A stretch of DNA of 64,000 nt from Arthrobacter sp. MYb213 (GTDB lineage Bacteria > Actinomycetota > Actinomycetes > Actinomycetales > Micrococcaceae), in the NCBI RefSeq assembly GCF_002979915.1, contig NZ_PCQA01000001.1, positions 124,001 through 188,000 of the forward strand. The letters run 5' to 3'. Under the pieces are notes generated by a model that saw nothing but the letters and a program-made list of their open reading frames with translations, did no database searches and was not told where the DNA came from. Positions 8,541 to 15,581 of the stretch are shown here, in pieces (position 1 is the first letter of the stretch; each line of letters begins with the position of its first letter). The translations under genes were made by a program, and so were the position numbers.

Positions 8541-10002
8541 TCCACGAGGTTTTTTGAAGGTAACCGATCGCGTCACGCAACCTAAACGTCCGGTTCCGAT
8601 CCGCCTGATGGACTACAGCGAAGTGCTCGAACGTCAAACGGCGGGCACCTTAACCGCGCAGGCCGGTCGCTGCATGGATTGTGGCGTCCCCTTCTGCCAT
8701 AACGGGTGCCCGTTGGGAAACCTGATCCCGGAGTTTAATGACTTGACCTACCGGGGTCGGATGGACGACGCTGCCGCGAGGTTGCTGAGCACCAACAATT
8801 TTCCGGAGTTCACCGGGAAACTGTGTCCGGCTCCCTGTGAAGCTGCCTGCGTGTTGGGCATCAACCAGCCTGCGGTGACGATCAAGCAGGTCGAGGCCGA
8901 GCTGGCCGAACATCTGATGGAGCAAGGCGATTTTGTGCCTTACCCGCCGGCTCGTCATACCGAGCGCCGTGTGGCGATCGTCGGTTCGGGCCCGGCCGGA
9001 TTAGCGGCCGCACAGCAGTTGACCCGCGCCGGCCACACCGTGGCGGTATATGAGCGTGACGAGGCGATCGGCGGATTACTGCGCTTTGGGATTCCTGACT
9101 TCAAACTCGAAAAACAGGTGATCGATCTGCGCCTGGCGCAAATGGAGGCCGAAGGGACGATCTTCCGCACCGGCATCGAGATTGGTAAGGACATCAGCTG
9201 GGAGCAGCTACGCCGAGACTATGACGCGGTGGTTGTTGCCACCGGGTCCACCGTTCCGCGTGAGCTGCCGGTGCCTGGGCACGATCTTGACGGGGTGCAT
9301 CACGCGATGGAGTTCCTCACCGAGAGCAATCGTGTGGTTTCCGGTGTACAGCAGAGCACCAGCATCGACGCCAAAGGCAAACATGTGATCGTGCTTGGCG
9401 GAGGGGATACCGGTTCGGACTGTATCGGTACCGCGCTGCGTCAGGGGGCCGCCTCGGTGACCACGTTGGCGATCGGTGTGAAGCCGCCGACCGAACGCAG
9501 TGACAATCAGCCGTGGCCGATGATGCCGTTGCTTTTTGAGGTGCAATCTTCACATGAAGAAGGTGGGCAACGTAATTATCTCGCCTCAACGGTGAACTTC
9601 GTTTCCGGCGAGGGAACCGAGAAAAATAAGGTGATCGGTGTTACAGTTGCAGAGACAGAGATCGTTGCTGGTAAGCGCCTGCCGAAGCCTGGAACCGAAC
9701 GCGTACTCAAAGCGGATCTGGTACTGCTGGCTCTTGGTTTTACCGGTCCGGAACCTTCCGGACTTACCCAGGCGCTGAGCATCGATTTTGACAACCGGGG
9801 CAACGTCGCCCGAGATGGCTACTACATGACAAATACCGAAGCGGTGTTTGTCGCCGGAGATGCTGGTCGGGGGCAGTCGCTGATCGTCTGGGCTATCGCC
9901 GAGGGTCGCGCATGCGCCGCCTCGGTCGATAAATTCCTGACGGGTTCGACTAATCTTCCTGCACCTGTTGCTCCAAATGATAGAGCCATCAGCATCATTT
10001 GA
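8533..10002 (+). CDS. gltD: Glutamate synthase small subunit
   Basis: Supplies electrons from NAD(P)H through FAD and iron-sulfur centres to GltB. The 489-residue protein starts with GTG inside the gltB end (GAGGTG region upstream) and shows the two N-terminal cysteine clusters CMDCGVPFCHNGCP and CPAPCEAAC, then a FAD dinucleotide fold VGSGPAGLAAAQQL near residue 155 and the NADPH-site GGGDTGSDCIG near residue 295. The conserved C-terminal FAD contact is VFVAGDAGRGQSL. Overlap with gltB implies coupled translation. A terminator follows 15 nt downstream. Confidence 0.97.
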   Translation: MADPRGFLKVTDRVTQPKRPVPIRLMDYSEVLERQTAGTLTAQAGRCMDCGVPFCHNGCPLGNLIPEFNDLTYRGRMDDAAARLLSTNNFPEFTGKLCPAPCEAACVLGINQPAVTIKQVEAELAEHLMEQGDFVPYPPARHTERRVAIVGSGPAGLAAAQQLTRAGHTVAVYERDEAIGGLLRFGIPDFKLEKQVIDLRLAQMEAEGTIFRTGIEIGKDISWEQLRRDYDAVVVATGSTVPRELPVPGHDLDGVHHAMEFLTESNRVVSGVQQSTSIDAKGKHVIVLGGGDTGSDCIGTALRQGAASVTTLAIGVKPPTERSDNQPWPMMPLLFEVQSSHEEGGQRNYLASTVNFVSGEGTEKNKVIGVTVAETEIVAGKRLPKPGTERVLKADLVLLALGFTGPEPSGLTQALSIDFDNRGNVARDGYYMTNTEAVFVAGDAGRGQSLIVWAIAEGRACAASVDKFLTGSTNLPAPVAPNDRAISII

Positions 10003-10017
10003 ATGGCATAAGCTTTG

Positions 10018-10051
10018 ATGCGACGAATCCACCATGGATTCGTCGCATTTT
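10018..10051 (+). terminator. Intrinsic terminator after gltBD
   Basis: A perfect 14-bp stem (10018-10031 with 10035-10048) with a 3-base loop and four T residues. A TAAACT hexamer at 10059-10064, just behind it, is the likely -10 of the next gene, pyk. Confidence 0.85.
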
Positions 10052-10086
10052 GCCTATGTAAACTTGAAAGGCATTTGGCTGACGGT

Positions 10087-11598
10087 ATGAGACGCGCAAA
10101 AATTGTGGCAACATGGGGCCCGGCCCTAGCTAGCTATGAAAACACAGTAGCGGTACTCCAAGCGGGCGTTGACGTCGCCCGACTAAACATGAGCCATGGG
10201 GATTACTCCATGCATGCTCAATCTTTGGCGAATGTGCGTAATGCAGCCGCCGAGGTGGGACGTGCGGTCGGTATCTTCGCCGACCTGCAGGGCCCTAAAA
10301 TTCGTTTGGGACGCTTCAAGGACGACGCCAAGTTCATCTTGGAGGTCGGCGAGAAGTTCACCATCACCATCGAAGACATCCAGGGCACACGCAACCTGTG
10401 CTCCACCACGTTTAAGGGCCTGCCAACCGACGTGCAGCCCGGCGACTTCCTGTTGATCAATGACGGCAAGGTCAAGCTCAAAGCACTTGAGGTCACCGAC
10501 ACCGAGGTTCGCTCCGAAGTAGTCGTCGGCGGCGAAGTATCGAACAATAAGGGTATTAACCTGCCAGGCGTTGCGGTTAATGTGCCGGCGCTGAGTGAAA
10601 AAGACGAAGATGACCTGCGTTGGGCCATTCGTGCCGGCGTGGACATGGTTGCCTTGTCCTTCGTGCGCAACGCGAGCGATATCGACCGCGTGCACGAAAT
10701 CATGGACGAGGAAGGCCGCCGCCTGCCGGTGATCGCAAAGATCGAAAAGCCGCAGGCAGTCGCTGCCCTCGAAGAAATCACCCACGCCTTCGACGCGATT
10801 ATGGTCGCTCGTGGCGATTTGGGTGTGGAACTGCCACTGGAAGAAGTTCCACTGGTGCAGAAGCGTGCGGTAGAGCTTGCTCGTCGCTGGGCTAAGCCGG
10901 TCATCGTCGCCACCCAGGTGCTCGAATCGATGATCGAATCGCCAACCCCAACTCGCGCGGAAGCTTCGGACTGCGCTAACGCGGTACTTGATGGCGCCGA
11001 CGCGGTCATGCTTTCGGGGGAGACCTCCGTAGGTGCTTACCCGGTGGAAACCGTGGAGACGATGTCACGCATCATTTCCTCCACCGAACAGCACGGGCTG
11101 GATCGCATCCCACGCCTTGGCTCGCAGCCAAAGACCCGAGGTGGCGCGATCACCCGCGCCGCGGTGGAGATCGCCGATCAGCTCGACGCGAAATACATCG
11201 TCGCTTTCACCCAGTCCGGTGATTCGGCCCGTCGCCTATCGCGCCTGCGCCCGAAGAAGCCTGTGCTGGCATTCACCCCACTACAGCAGACCTACAACAT
11301 CATGACGCTGATGTGGGGCGTGCAGGCTCGTTTGGTCGCTTACGCGGATCACACCGATAAGATGACCGCACAGGTTGACGAACAGCTGCTCAGCGAAGGC
11401 TTGGCGGAAATCAATGACCTGGTCTGCATCGCTGCCGGTTCCCCTCCGGGACAGGCCGGTTCGACCAACTCGCTACGCGTACACAAGGTCGGTGACCTGG
11501 CCGATGCCGGGCAGCTGGTTGACGGCAAGCCGATGCCAGTACGTGAGCACGTTGGGCCGTGGGCACCATCGAATGTTTCAACGCCTAAAGACCTGTAA
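10087..11598 (+). CDS. pyk: Pyruvate kinase
   Basis: Converts phosphoenolpyruvate and ADP to pyruvate and ATP, the last step of glycolysis. The 503-residue protein has the N-terminal MRRAKIVATWGPA, the B domain, the active-site signature IAKIEKPQAVAALEE (catalytic Lys), MVARGDLGVELP and the C-terminal regulatory domain. ATG 10087 is chosen because the protein then begins exactly where actinobacterial pyruvate kinases do; an earlier in-frame codon would place the start inside the preceding terminator. The family usually has ATLGPA(S/T) here; this copy has ATWGPAL. A GAAAGG lies 15 nt upstream, far for a Shine-Dalgarno. It is monocistronic between two terminators. Confidence 0.96.
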   Translation: MRRAKIVATWGPALASYENTVAVLQAGVDVARLNMSHGDYSMHAQSLANVRNAAAEVGRAVGIFADLQGPKIRLGRFKDDAKFILEVGEKFTITIEDIQGTRNLCSTTFKGLPTDVQPGDFLLINDGKVKLKALEVTDTEVRSEVVVGGEVSNNKGINLPGVAVNVPALSEKDEDDLRWAIRAGVDMVALSFVRNASDIDRVHEIMDEEGRRLPVIAKIEKPQAVAALEEITHAFDAIMVARGDLGVELPLEEVPLVQKRAVELARRWAKPVIVATQVLESMIESPTPTRAEASDCANAVLDGADAVMLSGETSVGAYPVETVETMSRIISSTEQHGLDRIPRLGSQPKTRGGAITRAAVEIADQLDAKYIVAFTQSGDSARRLSRLRPKKPVLAFTPLQQTYNIMTLMWGVQARLVAYADHTDKMTAQVDEQLLSEGLAEINDLVCIAAGSPPGQAGSTNSLRVHKVGDLADAGQLVDGKPMPVREHVGPWAPSNVSTPKDL

Positions 11599-11621
11599 AT
11601 CACCGTTTCGGGTACTTAGCT

Positions 11622-11671
11622 AAAAACCTGCCCGCACGCCTTCAAATGTGAGGTGTGCGGGCAGGTTTTTT
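11622..11671 (+). terminator. Intrinsic terminator of pyk
   Basis: A 16-bp stem (11622-11637 with 11655-11670) with a 17-nt loop and a run of six T residues. Confidence 0.9.
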
Positions 11672-11733
11672 CGTTGCCAGGCGGTATTTCGGATTCTTGC
11701 GACATGCGTCACATTTTGGCTCAATGGTTAACG

Positions 11734-11775
11734 AAAAATGCCGTCGAACAAAGTTTTCACTCTGTTCGACGGCAT
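11734..11775 (-). terminator. Intrinsic terminator of tRNA-Leu (minus strand)
   Basis: A 13-bp stem (11738-11750 with 11763-11775) which, read on the minus strand, ends in five T residues (A-run at 11734-11738). It lies 8 nt downstream of the tRNA gene. Confidence 0.8.
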
Positions 11776-11783
11776 CTGCCTTG

Positions 11784-11865
11784 TGCCCAAGGTGGGACTC
11801 GAACCCACACATCTTTCGATACTGCATTTTGAGTGCAGCGCGTCTACCGATTCCGCCACTTGGGC
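11784..11865 (-). tRNA. tRNA-Leu (anticodon CAA)
   Basis: On the minus strand the 7-bp acceptor stem GCCCAAG/CTTGGGC, a D-arm, a five-pair anticodon stem CTGCA/TGCAG around the loop CTCAAAA (anticodon CAA, reading UUG), a long class II variable arm and the T-arm GTTCGAGTC can all be traced. The discriminator base is A and CCA is not encoded. The long variable arm fits leucine. A possible -10 (TAAACT, complement of 11879-11884) lies upstream and a terminator directly downstream. Confidence 0.95.
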
Positions 11866-12052
11866 GAGCACATTGACGAGTTTACTAGAGGTTTCGTAGA
11901 TTTCCTAATCGAGAACCTCGCGTCATCGCCTCGATAATCGTACATGCAAGTAGGCTTAGATAGGAAACCGGAGCAGCGCGGCTCGCGGAGAAATAATTCT
12001 TTACTTTTGTCAGCACCCCGGCAGAAACGCAGACCACGAAGGAAGGCGCCCT

Positions 12053-12670
12053 ATGAGCGAGCTACCAGAAATCACCAAAATCCCCTCCGAGGCGCCCGCC
12101 AGTGCGCGTCGGGTGATCGTGGCCGAGGACGAGACGCTGATCCGTCTGGACATCGTCGAAATCCTCCGTTCCGAAGGCTACGACGTGGTCGCCGAGGTCG
12201 ACAATGGGCAAAGTGCACTAGAGAAGGCACGCGAACTAAAGCCGGACCTGGTCTTGATGGACGTGAAGATGCCGGTCATGGATGGCATTACCGCGGCGGA
12301 AGCCATCGTCAAGGAACGCATCGCCCCGGTAGTCCTGCTCACCGCGTTTAGTCAGAAGGAATTGGTGGAGCGTGCTCGCGAAGCTGGCGCCATGGCCTAC
12401 GTGGTTAAGCCTTTCACCCCGGCAGACCTGACTCCAGCCATTGAAATTGCGATCTCCCGCAATGACGAGCTGCGTGCGCTGGAAGAAGAAGTCAGCAACC
12501 TGGCAGAGCAGTTCGAGACCCGCAAGCTGGTTGATCGCGCTAAGTCGCTGCTGATCACCAAGATGGGCTTGACCGAGCCAGAGGCTTTCCGTTGGATCCA
12601 GAAAACCTCTATGGATCGCCGCCTGAGCATGCGCCAGGTCGCCGACACCGTGATCGATCAGGTTAAATAA
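12053..12670 (+). CDS. pdtaR: ANTAR-domain response regulator, PdtaR type
   Basis: Two-component regulator that acts on RNA: the C-terminal ANTAR domain of this family binds paired hairpins in nascent transcripts to prevent termination. Residues 20-135 form a receiver domain with the acidic pair in VAEDETLIRLD, the phospho-acceptor Asp in LVLMDVKMPVMDG and the conserved Lys in YVVKPF. A coiled linker then leads to the ANTAR helices at about 145-205 (RKLVDRAKSLLITKMGLTE, with the RxxxxxAKxxL pattern). The start has a good GAAGGAAGG Shine-Dalgarno. The cognate sensor kinase (PdtaS) is not in the window. A TAGGCT at 11951-11956 may be its -10. It is followed by its own terminator. Confidence 0.92.
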   Translation: MSELPEITKIPSEAPASARRVIVAEDETLIRLDIVEILRSEGYDVVAEVDNGQSALEKARELKPDLVLMDVKMPVMDGITAAEAIVKERIAPVVLLTAFSQKELVERAREAGAMAYVVKPFTPADLTPAIEIAISRNDELRALEEEVSNLAEQFETRKLVDRAKSLLITKMGLTEPEAFRWIQKTSMDRRLSMRQVADTVIDQVK

Positions 12671-12706
12671 CCGAAGCAAAGTACTCCAATGCCGAGAATC
12701 CCGGCC

Positions 12707-12746
12707 ATGTGCGCCAAGCCACCTATGGTTTGGCGCACATTTTTTA
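12707..12746 (+). terminator. Intrinsic terminator after pdtaR
   Basis: A 14-bp stem (12707-12720 with 12727-12740, one G-T pair), loop ACCTAT, followed by six T residues. Confidence 0.9.
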
Positions 12747-12980
12747 GTTTAAAAATAAATCAATCCGGCTAGTTTGCGCGAGTTTGTTCAATGCACACCA
12801 ACTGTTCACCCAGATTTTGATGCCTAGGTGTTGACAGTTCAGATTGACGTATCTGCTCAGGGGCATAAGATTGAAATTGCGCTTTGAGCCCAATCTGGCA
12901 CGACACTCTTTTTCCTCGGATTTTGTCGCTCTCAGCCCAAGTTCTTTTTCCTTGCCGTTCGACCCTCAGGCTGGTATTCA
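12747..12980 (+). promoter_or_regulatory. Upstream region of pitA with a possible promoter
   Basis: No gene is supported between the pdtaR terminator and pitA. TTGACG (12844-12849) and TAAGAT (12866-12871) are 16 bp apart and could form a sigma-A-type promoter; a nearby TTGACA (12831-12836) has no matching -10. The remaining T-rich leader of about 100 nt shows no clear hairpin or Pho-box that I can identify. Confidence 0.35.
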
Positions 12981-14222
12981 ATGGATTTGACGCTAATCGT
13001 CGTCCTTGTCATCGCCTTGGCGTTGTTTTTCGACTTCACCAATGGTTTCCATGACACGGCCAATGCGATGGCCACTCCAATCGCAACCGGAGCAATCACT
13101 CCAAAAAAGGCTGTAGCTCTTGCCGCAATTTTGAACCTTGTTGGCGCGTTCCTCTCCACCGAGGTCGCAAAGACAATTTCAGGCGGCATTATCAACGAGG
13201 ACCCCACTACGGGCGTGCAAATCATGCCCGAAATGATTTTTGCGGGTCTGATGGGCGCTGTGGTCTGGAACGTATTCACCTGGTTGCTTGGACTTCCTTC
13301 AAGCTCCTCCCACGCATTGTTTGGTGGCTTGGTGGGCGCGGCGATCGTCGGTGCCGGGTTTGGTGCTATCGATTACGGCGTGCTGCTGTCCAAGGTGCTG
13401 CTACCAGCGCTTTGTGCTCCGCTGATTGCTGGTGTTTCCGCGTACATGTGCACGAAGTTGGCGTATTCAATCACCAAACGTCAAAACGGTGCCTCGCCGA
13501 AGCGCGGTGGCTTCCGTTACGGACAGATCTTCTCCTCGTCGCTCGTTGCACTTGCCCACGGCACCAACGATGCGCAGAAGACCATGGGCGTAATCACGCT
13601 AACCCTTGTAGCCTCCGGCCTGCAGACCGCAGGCACCGGCCCGCACCTGTGGGTTGTGGCTACCTGTGCGATCGCGATCGCGCTTGGCACCTACACCGGT
13701 GGCTGGCGCATCATTCGCACCATGGGTTCGGGACTGACCGATGTGAAGCCGGCACAGGGCTTTGCCGCTGAGGTTTCTACCGCATCGGCGATCCTCACCT
13801 CCTCACACCTGGGCTTCGCACTGTCAACCACGCAGGTCGCTTCCGGTTCCGTCATCGGTTCCGGACTGGGACGTAAGGGCGCCGAAGTTCGCTGGGGAAC
13901 CGCCGGACGTATCGCTTTGGGCTGGTTGTTCACCCTTCCAGCGGCGGCCATCATCGGCGGCCTAGCCGCTTGGCTCACCCACACCGGTGCGGTGGGCGTG
14001 GGAATCGTCGCCGTACTCGGTGTCGGAATGCTCTTGCTCTTCTGGTACCTGTCACGCAAGAACCATGTGGGACACGAAGACACCCTGTCAGACATCGATA
14101 ATTCGGGTGCTGCGGTGAACATTCTGTCGAAGAAGGAGCGCCGTGCTCGTGCTAAGGCTGAAGCGAAAGCTGCCCGCAAGGCTGCGCAGGAAGCCATGGA
14201 CAAGGAGCCAGATAACTCATGA
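12981..14222 (+). CDS. pitA: Inorganic phosphate transporter, PiT family
   Basis: Integral membrane low-affinity phosphate (metal-phosphate) symporter. The 413-residue protein begins with a hydrophobic segment and carries the PiT signature twice: DFTNGFHDTANAMA near residue 18 in the N-terminal half and AHGTNDAQKTMG near residue 193 in the C-terminal half, as expected of the duplicated fold. The last 40 residues form a basic Ala/Lys/Arg-rich cytoplasmic tail. The start has no strong Shine-Dalgarno. There is no DUF47/PhoU-like gene upstream, the common partner elsewhere; instead a small membrane protein overlaps its stop codon by 4 nt. Confidence 0.93.
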   Translation: MDLTLIVVLVIALALFFDFTNGFHDTANAMATPIATGAITPKKAVALAAILNLVGAFLSTEVAKTISGGIINEDPTTGVQIMPEMIFAGLMGAVVWNVFTWLLGLPSSSSHALFGGLVGAAIVGAGFGAIDYGVLLSKVLLPALCAPLIAGVSAYMCTKLAYSITKRQNGASPKRGGFRYGQIFSSSLVALAHGTNDAQKTMGVITLTLVASGLQTAGTGPHLWVVATCAIAIALGTYTGGWRIIRTMGSGLTDVKPAQGFAAEVSTASAILTSSHLGFALSTTQVASGSVIGSGLGRKGAEVRWGTAGRIALGWLFTLPAAAIIGGLAAWLTHTGAVGVGIVAVLGVGMLLLFWYLSRKNHVGHEDTLSDIDNSGAAVNILSKKERRARAKAEAKAARKAAQEAMDKEPDNS

Positions 14223-14455
14223 TCGATTGGTCAGCATTTCTTATCGTTGCGCTGGTTAGCTGGGTTGCGGCCCTATGCATCGTGACCGCCTATTCCTTTG
14301 GTGTCCGGCTACTTGCCGTGGCTCGCGACGAAGGCAGTAATACCTCGGCGAGTAAGCTCGGTGCGTACCTCTGCTTCGGCGTGTGCGGTGTGATCGTACT
14401 CTTCGGCGTGGTGCTTATCGTTCCGCAATTGAGCCGGGCAATTCTGGGCGCGTAA
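14219..14455 (+). CDS. Small two-helix membrane protein linked to pitA
   Basis: A 78-residue protein whose ATG overlaps the pitA stop (ATGA). Two hydrophobic stretches, about residues 5-29 and 48-70, flank a short charged loop (VARDEGSNTSASK), so it is likely a two-pass membrane protein. Tight overlap suggests co-translation and a role as a subunit or modulator of the transporter; this is inference. No family I can name precisely. Confidence 0.8.
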   Translation: MIDWSAFLIVALVSWVAALCIVTAYSFGVRLLAVARDEGSNTSASKLGAYLCFGVCGVIVLFGVVLIVPQLSRAILGA

Positions 14456-14523
14456 CAGCGCCTTACCGGTAGTGCCTCACAACTAAATATTGCCTTCGAT
14501 GGAGGCACCCCTAGACTGGAGCT

Positions 14524-15069
14524 ATGACAAGCTTCAAGTACTACGTGGGTGCCTCCATCGACGGTTTTGTGGCCGACGAAGCCGGCGACACGCACTGGCT
14601 ACGCCCGTATCGCGAACTCGCCGGATTTCGCGGCGACATGCAAGAGTTTTTTGACAATGTCGGCGCGGTGGTAATCGGCGGGAAAACCTACGAAACCATC
14701 GTCCGAGATGTCAGCGAAGGGCACCTGCAGTGGCCTTTTGGCACCAAGCCGGTGTGGATTTTCACGCATCACGAACTGCCTACGCTGCCCGATACCGACC
14801 TCACCTTTATTCGCGGTGAAATTAGTTTCTGGAGCCGGGATATCGCCAAAAGTGCCGGGGCCGGCGATGTCTGGCTGGTTGGTGGAGCGGATCTGGCTGG
14901 CGGATTCATTCAGGCCGGAATACTTGATGAACTGACGGTGATCACCGTGCCAGTGTTCCTCGGTAGCGGAGTGAATATCTTTGGGCGCAACGCTATGGCG
15001 CAACTGTCTGAACTGAAAATTCGCGAGCTCGGAGACGACATCTTCGCCTCCAGCTACGCGATTTCCTAA
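14524..15069 (+). CDS. Dihydrofolate reductase / RibD C-terminal-like family protein
   Basis: A 181-residue NADPH-binding reductase-like protein. It has the family N-terminus YYVGASIDGFVAD, the VVIGGKTYET segment after strand C, the cofactor motif VWLVGGADLAGGF near residue 120 and the C-terminal VPVFLGSGVNIFG. Members of this broad family are not true folate enzymes and the substrate here is unknown. TAGACT (14512-14517) ends 6 nt before the ATG; a GGAG lies only 2 nt before it, too close to serve, so the mRNA is probably leaderless. A second, distant relative lies at 35314-35886. Confidence 0.85.
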   Translation: MTSFKYYVGASIDGFVADEAGDTHWLRPYRELAGFRGDMQEFFDNVGAVVIGGKTYETIVRDVSEGHLQWPFGTKPVWIFTHHELPTLPDTDLTFIRGEISFWSRDIAKSAGAGDVWLVGGADLAGGFIQAGILDELTVITVPVFLGSGVNIFGRNAMAQLSELKIRELGDDIFASSYAIS

Positions 15070-15076
15070 CTACCGG

Positions 15077-15562
15077 TCAGCTGGTGACGGGCAAAAGCAT
15101 GTTGGTGATTCGGGCGGTCGCCACCCGTTGACCCTCGTCGTTGGTGATGATGATTTCATGGGTGGTGATGCGCCGGCCCAAATGTATCGGGGTGCACACC
15201 CCGGTGACCAGCCCTGCGCGTCCGGCCTTATGGTGGGTGATGTTCAGATCAACCCCGACCGGGTTGGTCTTGCCTGCACCATGTAGCGCGGCGGCCATCG
15301 AACCTAAAGTCTCGGCCAAAGCTGCCGAGGCGCCGCCGTGCAAAATCCCCACCACCTGGGTATTGCCAGCCACGGGCATGGTGGCAGTGACACGCTCGAC
15401 GCTGAACTCGGTGAAGTAAATATCCAGCTTCTCTACCAGCGTGCCCACTCCGTGTCCGTGCAACGCAGGCCACATCGCTCGGGGCACACCGTGCTTGGTT
15501 AATTGGGCCGCAAAAGGATGTGCTGAAGATTGCTCGGCGTGAGAAGTGTAATTGTCGCTCAT
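15077..15562 (-). CDS. Hotdog-fold thioesterase, PaaI family
   Basis: A 161-residue single hotdog domain with the family core VVGILHGGASAALAETLGS (catalytic HGG..A/E region) and the helix-strand segment NPVGVDLNITHHKAG. Enzymes of this family hydrolyse acyl- or aryl-CoA thioesters; the substrate is not evident. The start at 15562 is chosen because a TAGCCT -10 (complement of 15570-15575) lies 7 nt upstream and no Shine-Dalgarno is present. It diverges from polA across only 19 bp, and both promoters would use the same hexamer region. Confidence 0.85.
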   Translation of the reverse strand: MSDNYTSHAEQSSAHPFAAQLTKHGVPRAMWPALHGHGVGTLVEKLDIYFTEFSVERVTATMPVAGNTQVVGILHGGASAALAETLGSMAAALHGAGKTNPVGVDLNITHHKAGRAGLVTGVCTPIHLGRRITTHEIIITNDEGQRVATARITNMLLPVTS

Positions 15563-15581
15563 GACAACTAGGCTAAAAGGC
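15563..15581. promoter_or_regulatory. Shared bidirectional -10 between thioesterase and polA
   Basis: The whole intergenic space is 19 bp. It contains TAGGCTA (15569-15575): TAGGCT on the plus strand ends 7 nt before the polA GTG (15582), and TAGCCT on the minus strand ends 7 nt before the thioesterase ATG (15562). The two hexamers overlap by five bases and are perfectly symmetric to the two start codons. Neither gene has a Shine-Dalgarno, so both mRNAs are probably leaderless, with -35 elements inside the opposite coding sequence. Confidence 0.65.
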
